DNA of 23,668 nt from Amphimedon queenslandica (GCF_000090795.2 NW_003546638.1:8695-32362); one strand, 5' to 3'; positions 1-11,461 are shown, counted from the first letter of the stretch. Numbers and translations: made by a program. Notes: a model not told the origin generated them from the sequence alone.

Positions 1-250
<250 letters not shown>

Positions 251-285
251 AATAGTCATTATTTTATAATCTTCTCTTTCCTTAC

Positions 286-1664
286 TTGTCCTAAAGCTGA
301 TAATGATTTATTGATGGCAGCTGCTTCCACTAGTCTCAGTCCAGTTGCTTCGCTCCTTGATATTCTCTCTGATCCTGCCAGATCAACTAGTGTGAGGCTA
401 CCTCTTGTGGTAGTCTTGGATACTGAATTATAAGAAACCAGGACCAATCTGAGGAGGAGATGAGACCTTGAACTGATGAGGGAGAGAGAGAGAGGGAGGA
501 ATATAGTGAGATATGGTATTAATGAATAGTGACTGTAGTGTATTGTCATTCAGTAATAATAATACAAAATAATACAGACATTTTTAAACAGGAGATTAAT
601 AAGTAATTGATCCCCTGGACTACTTATTAACCTCCTGGGGATCACTTGATGGTAAGTAAGTTATTTATAAACTGAAATCAAGTCCAATCTGATTTCTCAG
701 TTACAACTATATGGATGTTATAGTATTATTGCTGTACCTGTTAGTGTTCATTTTAGTTGAAGCTGTTGTTCTGTTCTTTTCTCCAACTGTCATAACTTTA
801 ATAACATCATCAGTGGAACATACTTCAATCTCTGTCAACCCCTGAATACAACAAACAAATAAATAAATAGTATTATTATTATTATTATTTTATTTATTTA
901 TTTGTATCTTACTGGTACGTGTAGTTCTTTTCCTTTTTTGTGTATTTGAAGTTTCTCTTGTACTTCATTTGGTGACTTCAATAGATCATAAATTGACTCA
1001 TTGTACACTTCAACCATTGACACCTAACAATGTACAAAATATCAATAATGAATCACTTCCCACACACCATAAGGACATCAATAGGTATCAGGAAATGTAG
1101 TAAAATTTGAGGTGATTTTAGAGCCATTTTTTGGGAAAAACCATGGGCTATGGTACAGGGATTTTTCCAGAATTTTGGCATTTATTTAAATGGCCGTAAT
1201 TTGAAAAATTGAAGTTGGAATCAGCTCAAACTTGCTACACAGCATAAGTACATCAATATGTATCAGAAAATGTAATAAAAATTTGGAGTCATTTTGAAGC
1301 CATTTTTTGAAAAAAAAACCATGGGCTATGGTATAGGGATTTTTTCAGAATTTTGGCATTTTCTTAAAATGGCCGTAACTTGAAAAATTGAAGTTGGAAT
1401 CAGCTCAAACTTGCTACACAGCATAAGTACATCATATATACAATGTTCTTCATTAATTGACTTACTTTCATTTCAAAGTCAGTTTTATCCTTCTCCTTCA
1501 TGATTATTAAATAATTCCTTTATTGATCTTACATTAACTCCAGGGTTATCCCTTGGTCCCATCATAGTGTATGTCTTACCAGCCCCAGTCTGTCCATATG
1601 CAATAATACACACATTGTATCCATCAGCACATGACGTGATGATTGGTCTGGTATCCTCAAGTAC
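286..1664 (-). pseudogene. Partial duplicated kinesin-14 motor, frameshifted
   Basis: Four exons match the intact kinesin at 5612-11461 almost base for base, in the same order and strand: 1466-1664 (P-loop GQTGAGKT), 913-1023, 738-841 and 286-472 (SRSH and LVDLAGSER). Splice sites are kept. The first exon is 199 bp where the intact gene has 198. An extra base near 1501-1506 turns the end of that exon into a new reading frame that stops a few codons later. Homology to the intact gene ends near 1690, inside the intron before this exon, so the neck, stalk and N-terminus are missing. The last two motor exons would lie left of the window edge, if present. The copy looks recent: exon differences are few and some are synonymous. 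It is best read as a non-functional fragment. Confidence 0.9.
1060..1445. repeat. ~179-bp tandem repeat, about two units (intron of kinesin copy)
   Basis: Two units with landmark 'tcagctcaaacttgctacac' at 1221 and 1400, preceded by a diverged partial unit. Each unit also carries 'atggccgtaacttgaaaaat' and 'aaccatgggctatgg'. The same intron in the intact kinesin holds about six units (6945-8020). Confidence 0.9.
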
Positions 1665-2018
1665 CTGTAGAGTGAAAGGAGAAGAATAAAGAATTAATGA
1701 AAAAGATATTTTATAGTTAACTAGTCCAACAGTGCTAAGATGACATAAAGTAGAGCAAGAGAACTGTTTCCTATTGAAGTAATCATTAATGAATATACTG
1801 ATTGATACTGATTGATACTGATACACACTGATTCAACTTGATTCACACTGTTTCATACTTGATTTCTAGGTTAAACAGTTTGAAAATCGACAGAGACAAG
1901 TTTTGATCAGTCCCCATTGAGGGGGAGGTGGGGGACGGGTCTGTGAAACTATTGATTTTTTGAGGGGGAGAGAGGTCGTGGTATGTTTTTTGCAAACAAC
2001 TGTAACAAGAATTCTGTA
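1665..2018. other. Intergenic: kinesin copy to ROCO gene 1
   Basis: No gene is visible. A 10-bp tandem repeat (actgattgat-like, about four units) lies at roughly 1796-1840. A G-rich stretch at about 1919-1940 (gggggaggtgggggacggg) lies 80-100 bp before the ROCO start and may be its promoter region; it resembles the GTGGGG/CACCC motif seen before other starts in this window. Confidence 0.6.
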
Positions 2019-5000
2019 ATGGATAGACAGGCCCTTCTGTCATCATGTAGGAATGCATTTGAAAGAAGAGATCATGAAGAAGCTGTTTGGTTACTAGGTT
2101 TACAGGATCCTGAACTACTTTACAACAAGGAGCCTGACCTGCTTTATTATTCTATAAGGAATGGCTGGTTAGATGTTACAAGAGATCTCGTCACTATTTA
2201 CCGTTTTGATCCACATAAATACTACTATAAAGGTGAATCCTATCTTTATACTGCTGCTAAAGGTAATCACGTTAATATAGTTGAATATCTCATTAAAGAG
2301 CGTGGCTGTAATCCAATGATGCGTTACTTATGGCTTAACAACTGTGATCCTTTTCTTCATTATGTAGCTAGTGAAGGATTACTTGATATCTTGAAGTGTA
2401 TAGTCATGAACATCAATGGTCATATAATGGAGGAACAATATCGTACTACTAGTGGTCGGACTGTTCTTTATTGTGCTGTTAAATACATAGATGTTGTAAA
2501 GTACCTCATTAATGAGTGTCACTGTGATTATACATGTTCTGACAATGATGGAAATACTATTCTACATGCTGCAGCTAGTAAAGGATCACTTGATGTCATA
2601 AAGTACCTCATCAATACTCATCACTGTAATCTAATGACTACTAACAATAGAGGTGAGACTGTTCTATATTGTGCTGTTAAACACATAGATGTTGTAAAGT
2701 ACCTCATTAACGAACGTAACTGTGATATAATGGCCACTGATATTCTTGGATATACACCTTTTCATTGTGCTGCTGATTGGGGTACACCTGAAGTTGTTGA
2801 ATACTTTTTATCAACTGATAATTGTGATCCTTTGGCTAAAGACAATGAGGGGAGGACACCATTACAACTAGCTAAAAATAGAGGCTATAATAGTTATGCT
2901 GTCATTGCTATCTTCAAGAAGTTTGGTGACATTAAAATATCTCATCCAATTGATTCTTATGTTAGTGTTCTCCTTGTGGGCAATCCTGTAGCTGGTAAAA
3001 GTACTCTTAGTCATGTCATCAATGACACAGCTACTGGTTCTATTGTTCTTGGTTCTATTAGAAATGTTGGAGGGGTAGTGCCCTGTACTGCTGGCATCAT
3101 TCCTTATAAACTACAACACAGGACACTGGGTAACATCATTCTTCATGATTTTGCTGGTCATTCAGAATACTACTCCAGTCACAGTGCTGTCATTGAGAAT
3201 CTGTTACAAGGTTCTGGTGGTGTGTTCCTGATAGTAGTCAATATATTGGAGAGGGAAGCAGTCAAACAGCTTCATCAGTGGCTAACAGTTGTGAGAAATG
3301 AAGCACAGAAAGCTCTTAATGAATGCCATGTTATTGTAATAGTCAGTCATGTGGATGAGATAAGTAATCCTGTTGAAAGGAGAAGAAGGGAAGAGATACA
3401 GGAGATTATTAGTGAAAGGTGTGATAGTTTCTTTTTAGATTGTCGTAAGCTTGGTGGGAGTGGTGTGGATTCCTTCTTTAATAAGTTGTCTAGTGCATGT
3501 GAGTCCATTCGTAGTACAAGTGGAAGGAACTTGAGTCTTTATTGTCACATGATGTATGGTCTACTGGAGGAAAGGAAAGAGAATATACTGACCCTCTCTG
3601 ATGTAATGTCTGCTGGTAAGGACAATTACGTTGTACCAGATAAGAGAGAAGAGGTTTTGGATGTTCTTTATTCATTGCAGTCAACTGGTTTGATCAGTGT
3701 TCTTAAAAGTAAAGACAAGGTATGGGTTGTTGTGAATAAGGGTATACTACTAACTGAGGTGAATGGGATTCTCTTTGCTCCAAAGACATTCAAAGAACAT
3801 GTTGACATTGCTAGCAATACTGGTATTGTTAGTATGTCTGGTCTGAATAGACTCTTCCCTAAATATGATCCTGACATGTTGATCTGTTTCCTGAAGAACA
3901 TGGAACTTTGTCAAGAATTGGATCCATCTTTCCTAAGAATGACAAACCTCCATCAGTTAGCAGTGGGAGAGGAAGAGGAGGGAGGGAGAGAAAGAAGAGG
4001 AGAAAGGTTGTTGTTTTTTCCATGTCTTCTGTCTACTGATAGACCTGATGAGATGACTAGTGAAGTGTACCAGTTCGGTTGGTGTCTACAGTGTACTAGT
4101 AAACATCATTTCTTTCCTCCTCGATACTTCCACGTCCTCTCATTACATCTTGCTTACAAAATGGCTCTACCTCAAGAAGACGACAAGTTAAATCGTTACT
4201 GTACATTTTGGAAGAATGGTCTTTATTGGTTTAATGGTCATGGTGTAGGATCACTGGTAGAGATTGTGGATGAGAGCCAGTGTGTACTAGTAATGATGTC
4301 CTGTGAGAAAGGTTACAGTGACAATATGGTGTCTCTAAGAAGAGATGTGATAGGAGAGGTAATGAGTGTTTATAAAGAATCCTGTCCCAGTCTAGAGGTA
4401 AAAGAGTTAGTTATTGATCCTAAAGAACTAGCCTATCCTGTGAATACACCAAGAGAAAGGACAGTGTATAGTGTAAAAGCTGTACTCTCAGCAGTAGTTG
4501 AGCAACGACCATTTCTAGTTACCACTGGTACTAGACGTACAGAATTGAAGGAGATCCTACCTGATGAATCTTTATCAAATATTAGTAACCTGTCACTATT
4601 AGGAGGACGTGATATTAAGGTAAGAATTAAGACACACAAACTGTTTGATACATTAATACAAGCACTAATAATCAAAAGGTCATAATTATCTTAAAAGTAA
4701 TTTTATTTCTTATCAAAGTTACTCAGTCTTTGTCATAATTGTGGGTTGTCATTGTGTGGCATTTATTACTAATAATATATACTTGTACATCTGTTAAACT
4801 CACCTTTCAGCATTGCACTACTGATGTATATTATTATTGTATAGGAAGTGATTGAAATAACTGAAGAATTCAAGACACAATTGACTCTAATAAAGCTAGG
4901 TATATAGACTGTACAGTGTATATACACATTATTATTATTTTTATAGATATTAAAGATCTTGATACTGTCATCATAGTATTAACATCAGATCAGCACTTGC

Positions 5001-5254
5001 CTTGTGCTGTATGGCGTAGACTAGGTCTACAGTTAGGCTTATATGATGACAGGTTAATGACTATAGACACTGACTACAGAGGACAATCAGTGGAGTGTTT
5101 TCATGCTTGTATGTCTGCCTGGTTAAGAGGAGAAGATAAAGTGAGAGAGAAAGGAGGTCCCAGTTGGTCATCATTAGCTACAGCACTGGATACAATAGGA
5201 GAGAAATTTATTGCTAGTTACATTAGAGATAAATATTGCAATCCTTCCTCATAG
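2019..5254 (+). CDS. Ankyrin-Roc-COR-Death protein 1 (kinase-less ROCO family)
   Basis: Three exons: 2019-4619, 4845-4899 and 4947-5254, with GT-AG introns of 225 and 47 bp, give about 987 aa. Order of parts: about eight ankyrin repeats (residues ~40-300); a Roc GTPase with P-loop GNPVAGKST (321-329), DFAG switch II (377-380) and SHVD as the base-recognition motif (443-446); a COR region to ~865; and a Death domain in the last exon ('GLQLGLYDDRL', 'SWSSLATALD'). This is the DAPK1 layout without the kinase and calmodulin-binding parts. ROCO GTPases usually work as dimers through COR, and the Death domain suggests signalling by homotypic binding; the partner is unknown. The start at 2019 gives an N-terminus like paralogue 2; an in-frame ATG at 1983 would add 12 residues. 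The paralogue at 16377-19305 is close across Roc and COR. Oddities: the P-loop has V where the paralogue has G, and two ankyrin repeats are a recent internal duplication. Confidence 0.88.
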
Positions 5255-5611
5255 CTAGTTTAATGTGTTCATTCATTGTCAGTGTACTAATTAGCTGAGC
5301 TGTCATCATGTACTAATTTCCCTATCTCTATAACTAGAATTATTACTGATAGCATCAAACTATGTTTATTATTATAACTAATTTTTATGTACTCTAATGA
5401 ATATTATATGTACTGCTGTAAAAGGAAACCTAATTATATTTATAAACTTGTTGTTGCTTTTGAGCTTGATCTGGGCACATGCACAGAATGTGCATTGAAA
5501 TTTTGTAGATTACCATCTTATAAATTTTAACAGATTAAAAGAAAAGTACAGAGACACAAAGAATTAATGAAGATAAGAAAATATGAAGAAAAAAAAGGAG
5601 GGAGGGTTTAT
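5255..5611. other. Intergenic between convergent 3' ends
   Basis: AT-rich spacer between the 3' ends of ROCO gene 1 (+) and kinesin (-). I see no open reading frame with recognisable content and no RNA gene. It must hold the ROCO gene 1 3' UTR; no clear AATAAA for that gene was found. Confidence 0.6.
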
Positions 5612-5612
5612 T
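5607..5612 (-). terminator. Kinesin poly(A) signal AATAAA
   Basis: On the minus strand the kinesin stop codon TAA (5614-5612) shares its last base with AATAAA. This implies a very short 3' UTR. The Rieske gene shows the same compact arrangement (AATAAA at 15902-15907, five bases after its stop). Confidence 0.55.
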
Positions 5613-6047
5613 TAAGTTGTTTTTGTGATATGTGTTGTTGCCTTCCCCAGTGCTACTTGTCTTGCATTCATTCCAAACTCCAGTGTACTGATAGTCTCTG
5701 GTACATTAGCATCCAATGGACTCACATTAACAAACATACACGCCTACAGTAACAAAACACATACCAGTATCATTATATTATAGACTATGGAAGACCATCA
5801 ATAAATGAAATTACTAAATAATGAGATTCATGACTGATCCCAATAACTCATTACTCATGATGGATCAGTTAGTGTCTACTAGTATTAGTGAGTGCATTGA
5901 GTTAGCAGTTAGTGGAGTAGAGTAGAGTGTGTGTGGGTTTAATACTTTAGCATCTCCTCCTAGACACTGTTGGAGGAGGTGAGTCAGTTTTGAGTTTCTG
6001 AACGGAATGTGGAGCGAGTTCTCTCTTATTGAGGAAAACACCTAATG

Positions 6048-6132
<85 letters not shown>

Positions 6133-8979
6133 GTCATTATTATAATCTTCTCTTTCCTTACTTGTCCTAAAGCTGATAATGATTTATTGATGGCAGCTGC
6201 TTCCACTAGTCTCAGTCCAGTTGCTTCACTCCTTGATATTCTCTCTGATCCCGCCAGATCAACTAGTGTGAGACTACCTCTTGTGGTAGTCTTGGATACT
6301 GAATTATAAGAAACCAGGACCAATCTGAGGAGGAGATGAGACCTTGAACTGATGAAGGAGAGAGAGAGAGAGAGGAATATAGTGAGATATGACATTAATG
6401 AGAAGTGACTGTATCGTATTGTCAGTCAGTAATAATAATAAAATAAATAATACAGACATTTTTAAACAGGAGATTAATAAGTAATTGATCCCTGGGCTAC
6501 TTATTAACCTCCTTGGGATCACTTGATGGTAAGTAAGTTATTTATAAACTGAAATCAAGTCCAATCTGATTTCTCAGTTACAACTATATGGATGTTATAG
6601 TATTATTGCTGTACCTGTTAGTGTTCATTTTAGTTGAAGCTGTTGTTCTGTTCTTCTCTCCAACTGTCATAACTTTAATAACATCATCAGTGGAACATAC
6701 TTCAATCTCTGTCAACCCCTGAATACAACAAACAAATAAATAAATAGTATTATTATTATTATTATTTTATTTATTTATTTGTATCTTACTGGTACGTGTA
6801 GTTCTTTTCCTTTTTTGTGTATTTGAAGTTTCTCTTGTACTTCATTTGGTGACTTCAATAGATCATAAATTGACTCATTGTACACTTCAACCATTGACAC
6901 CTAACAACATACAAAATATCAATAATGAATCACTTCCCACACACCATAAGGACATCAATATGTATCAGAAAATGTAGTAAAAATTTGAGATGATTTTGAA
7001 GCCATTTTTTGAAAAAAACCATGGGCTATAGTACAGGGATTTTTTCAGAATTTTTGCATTTTCTTAAAATGGCCGTAACTTGAAAAATTGAACTCGGAAT
7101 CAGCTCAAACTTGCTACACAGCATAAGGACATCAATATGTATCAGAAAATGTAATAAAAATTTGGAATCATTTCGAAGCCATTTTTTGAAAAAAAACCCA
7201 TGGGCTATAGTACAGGGATTTTTTTAGAATTTTGGCGTTTTCTTAAAATGGCCGTAACTTGAAAAATTGAAGTCGGAATCAGCTCAAACTTGCTACACAG
7301 CACAAGGACATCAATATGTATCAGAAAATGTAATAAAAATTTGGAGTGATTTCGGAGCCATTTTTTGAAAAAAACCATGGGCTATAGCCTTAGGTACTTT
7401 TCAGAATTTCGGCATTTTGTTAAAATGGCCATAACTTGAAAAATTGAATTCGGAATCAGCTCAAACTTGCTACACAGCATAAGGACATCAATATGTATCA
7501 GAAAATCTAATAAAAATTCAAGATGATTTTGGAGCCATTTTTTGGAAAAAACCATGGGCTATAGTACAGGGATTTTTTTAGAATTTTGGTGCTTTCTTAA
7601 AATGGCCGTAACTTGAAAAATTGAAGTCGGAATCAGCTCAAACTTGCTACACAGCATAAGGGCATCAATATGTATCAGAAAATCTAATAAAAATTTGGGG
7701 TGATTTAGGAGCCATTTTTTAAAAAAAACCATGGGCTATAGTACAGGGATTTTTTCAGAATTTTGGCTCTTAAAATGGCTGTAACTTGAAAAATTGAAGT
7801 CGGAATCAGCTCAAACTTGCTACACAGCACAAGGACATCAATATGTATCAGAAAATGTAATAGAAATTTGAGATGATTTCGGAGCCATTTTTTGGAAAAA
7901 ACCATGGGCTATAGTACAGGGTTTTTTCCAAATTTTAACATTAATGTAAAAATGGCTGTAACTTAAAAGATTAAAGTCACAATCAGCTTAAACTTGCTAT
8001 GCAGCATAAGTACATCATATATACAATGTTCTTCATTAATTGACTTACTTTCATTTCAAAGTCAGTTTTATCCTTCTCCTTCATAATATTAAATAATTCC
8101 TTTATTGATCTTACATTAACTCCAGGGTTATCTCTTGGTCCCATCATAGTGTATGTCTTCCCAGCCCCAGTCTGTCCATATGCAATAATACACACATTGT
8201 ATCCATCAGCACATGAGGTGATGATTGGTCTGGTATCCTCAAATACCTGGAGAATGAAAGGAGAAGAAAGAATATTATTACTAGTTTAAATCAGCTACTT
8301 TGCTAAAGAAGAAGATTAATGCAATAAAACTTTTGGACTATTTCTCATTAACTACCATAGCTCATGGTATAAGTTTCAGTATCTGCATGCACATTATAAT
8401 TAAGTTCCTTTTCTTACCATATCTTGTGTTGTTTTAGGACTGTATACTTTCTCAAATTCATATTTTCTTTTCTTTCCATTGGCAGTAGTAACACTCACAG
8501 TGTCCTCTCCTTCAAAGCTCAATGAATCACTGGTGCTCCTCTCATCATGTCTGCACCTGCAGAACACTCTAATGTTACCTCTCAACTCCTGAACCTATGA
8601 AGGAATGGATGAATGGGGTTTAGTAATAAAGGCAAGTAAAGCAATTAAACTAGGGGCAATGCATAAAGTGGCAGAATCTCAAGGAATCTTTACTACATTT
8701 GCAGAATTATTGTTCTGCTGGTATACCAAGTAGATGCATTATGCAATAGAATGTATAGACATAGACCATATTTTAGTGCCACTACACTCCTCAAAATTAT
8801 GCTATTATTATTGTTATTACTATCATTGTTATGTTACTTGATTAAATAGCAGTTTCCTCTGAACTGCTTCTTTCCTATACAGTGCTCTAGTCTCTTGGAG
8901 TGCAGCCGATTGATGCTCAAACCTTACCAATAAACCTCTGACTGCTTTTGACAACTAGAAACAATAAATAATAGTATTG

Positions 8980-9073
<94 letters not shown>

Positions 9074-11461
9074 TTTTGCTATCAAATTACTTCATTCATT
9101 TGTTCAGTATGTGTCCTAACACTTTTCTTCAGTTGCTGTCTCGTTGTATGCAATTTGAATTTAACATTCCTAATCTCTTGCAGTCCATTCTGTACAGTTG
9201 GTCTCAATATGTTCATCTTAGCAGTAATAGCAGGTAGCCTCATACTACCTCTCCCCATTGACTGCTGCAGGACTACAGACTATAAGTATCAAGTATATTA
9301 GGTTATACACTGAGGTATAATATACTAACTTGTTTTCTTTGTTCTGTTTTAAATGACTTCAATTCTTGTTTCAATTGCTCATTCTCTGCCTTCGTTTCTT
9401 GCAACTACATCAAAGTAGAGCATCATCATTTTAATTTTTAAGTTTATTTAATCTTACAATATCTTTTAATGCAGTCAGTTCCTCTTTCATTGTAGCCTTG
9501 CTTTCCCTGCATTCCTTCAGTTCAGTCTCCTATACACATATTGATATATGAAGATTTGCTTGATTATTTATACTCACTAATTCTTTTATTTTCTCCTGCA
9601 GTTTCTCAAATATTAAACTGCTACCTCCAACTTTATCTTTGAATTTATTAAAAACACCTTTATAAGAAATCATTATGATAATACCAGTAGATGTACACAA
9701 CAATGACAGACTGTAGTTATTAAAGTCCTATACTAACCTTCATCATTGATTGCAATGTGACAGTTGACAGAGTCTTCAGCACTATAATTACACTGTCTTA
9801 ATGTAGCAACTATTGATAGGTCATCATCCCAATCAGAACAAACGTTCTAATTATAAACAATAACAAACAAAAACAACAATAACAAAACTATTGATTTGTG
9901 TAGTAAATTATCAACATTAAAGAAAGAAGGCATGATTTTAATTTTTGGCCCCCTGACCCCCAGCATTCCCAATTAATTAATATTACTTTTGTTTCTGCTA
10001 CAAGTCTTGATACAAATGGAGTCTGTCTCTCCCAAGATAGTGGCATTGGTAACCAGCCATGATTACTTTCATCAAAAAAGTACATCACATTCAATGACTC
10101 CTGACACAGTATAATCAATAATTATTATTATATTTATTATCAAACCTGTCTCAGTAATGTTGTTAGTTTCCCCCGAAATGGGTGAATCAATTCTCCTTCT
10201 CTATCACCATTTGTCTGTATAAGAGAGAATTTTAAATTTTGTGCCAATTATTGATAATACTTGTCATACTTTTGTGTCTAAGTTTTCAAACTTTCCCCCT
10301 TTGATCCATTCAGTCGGAAACACTCTCCACTTCTATACAATTAAAAAATTAATTTAATTTAATTAATAAAGAGATTACAATAATGAAACCAAAGAATATA
10401 GTGCAAATGAAAATTGGAAAATACAGTGAGAATACCGTATGGTTGGTAAATTTCGTGAGGTATTAATTTTCGTTAATTTCGTGGTCAATTTTTATCCATG
10501 AAATTTTAACCCCTACCCACCCACACATAAAAACTAATTAATGGCCATGCAGAGCTCTAACCACCATTTCCAAGCTAGTGGAGGAGCAAAAGTCTTTGTC
10601 TATTACTCCATATTCCACTATAAGCCATGTGTTGGAAGCTAGTCCAGTAGATCCAAGTGAAAAGAAGTTTGCTAACTGCCATCCACGAATATTTGTACCC
10701 ACGAATATTAGCTTCTAAGGACATTTTGGGGAAAACACAAAATTTTGGACCCTCGAATATTACCAACCGTACGGTACATCAATATTGAAGGGTTGCCAAA
10801 AATATACAATAGCATCAATAATAGTGAACGCAATAAATAATGGACAATTTATGTAGTAAAATGACAGTGTTTTGGCATCTTTTGGCATCTTTTAGAAGCA
10901 GTAACTTGTGGTCGCTGGCCAAATTTTTAGTTCTTAAAAACTCCGAAATCAGCTCAAACTCTTTTACAATGCTAAGGGTAACAGTGTCCCTTATATGTCA
11001 TGAGCTATAGCTAGTGTCCATTACTAAAGGCTATAGTAAACTCACTTGTTCTGCCCAGTCCACATAATACATGCTTCCATCTTCAGCACAGTGTACAGTG
11101 TACTCATTATTATCAATAGTTTTAAATATCTTGAACTCAGGACCCTGTCCAGTGACTGCAGCAGGTGAAGGAGAAGAATGAGAGCCAGTAGGAGGAGATG
11201 AGGAAAGAGAGTGTGGTTCCTCATGACGGGGCCTTCTCTTTCCTCTGCTGTATTGAGGTGAGTTACTGTGTAGTACTGGCCTACTCCTCCTTCTATCACC
11301 ATCACCTAATAATGAGTGATAATCAGTATTATAGTATATGCATCCTCTTTACTTTCTCTGTTTTCTGTTGGAAGGTGTTCTGCTCTTATGCTCCCGTCCT
11401 CGTTAGACTGGGCTACAACAACGTGTACTCCTGGTTGTGCTTTTGAAGCTCCAGCACCCAT
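5612..11461 (-). CDS. Kinesin-14 family C-terminal motor protein, 18 exons, ~748 aa
   Basis: Exons in transcript order: 11353-11461, 11046-11305, 10270-10332, 10146-10214, 9987-10100, 9738-9846, 9578-9657, 9458-9529, 9330-9404, 9091-9264, 8838-8954, 8418-8594, 8049-8246, 6790-6900, 6615-6718, 6162-6348, 5946-6041, 5612-5743. All junctions are GT-AG and in phase, total 2247 bp. The protein starts MGAGASK, an N-myristoylation-type signal. A Ser/Pro/Arg-rich stretch (~40-90) follows, then two copies of an unrecognised module (115-132 and 173-190), a charged coiled-coil-like stalk (~243-410), and the kinesin-14 neck leading into [11 protein letters not shown] (419-429). Motor motifs are complete: GQTGAGKT (497-504), NTNSSRSH (608-615), DLAGSE (641-646), and the final FVNVSP strand. 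A neck before a C-terminal motor marks kinesin-14, usually minus-end directed on microtubules. An upstream in-frame ATG at 11506 would mask the myristoylation glycine; I prefer 11461. The KIFC1/KIFC3 subgroup cannot be decided here. Confidence 0.93.
6046..6129. repeat. (AAT)n microsatellite in kinesin intron
   Basis: A near-perfect AAT run filling most of the intron between the exons at 6162-6348 and 5946-6041. It matches the position of the (AAT/GAT)n-(GAC)n tract in the duplicated fragment at the window start. Confidence 0.95.
6945..8020. repeat. ~177-bp tandem repeat array, about six units, in kinesin intron
   Basis: The landmark 'tcagctcaaacttgctacac' or a close variant starts at 7100, 7279, 7456, 7633, 7806 and 7983, a period of 173-179 bp. 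Each unit holds 'aaaatggccgtaacttgaaa', 'aaggacatcaatatgtatca', a T-run/A-run pair ('gccattttttgaaaaaaacc') and 'catgggctatagtacaggga'. The array lies wholly inside the intron between exons 8049-8246 and 6790-6900. The duplicated fragment has only about two units there. Single diverged relatives occur at about 10925-10975, 16190-16330 and 20240-20405, so it is a dispersed family as well. Confidence 0.93.
8984..9069. repeat. (ATT)n microsatellite in kinesin intron
   Basis: A long ATT run in the short intron between the exons at 9091-9264 and 8838-8954. Its open frames are an artefact of the repeat. Confidence 0.95.
10433..10776. mobile_element. MITE-like element with 17-bp terminal inverted repeats
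   Basis: The left end 'taccgtatggttggtaa' and the right end 'ttaccaaccgtacggta' are inverted repeats with one mismatch. Copies of 'ccacgaatatt' lie near the right end, and their complements ('attttcgt', 'aatttcgtgg') near the left end. At 344 bp with no coding capacity it looks non-autonomous. It sits in the intron between kinesin exons 3 and 2. If the terminal TA is counted as a target duplication it would fit a TA-inserting family, but that is uncertain. Confidence 0.8.

Noticed and set aside
3490-3901. Minus-strand frames within ROCO gene 1, and the similar plus-strand frame at 17823-18032
   Set aside because: Antisense shadows of the conserved COR region; they recur in both paralogues only because the sense protein is conserved.
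7705-7905. 66-codon minus-strand frame inside the tandem array, with similar frames elsewhere (e.g. 16223-16417)
   Set aside because: The period near 177 bp (a multiple of three) lets a frame stay open by chance. Units of 173 and 179 bp break it, and the product has no recognisable features.
8977-9237. Poly-leucine plus-strand frame
   Set aside because: It is the (ATT)n/(TTA)n microsatellite plus the antisense of a kinesin stalk exon.
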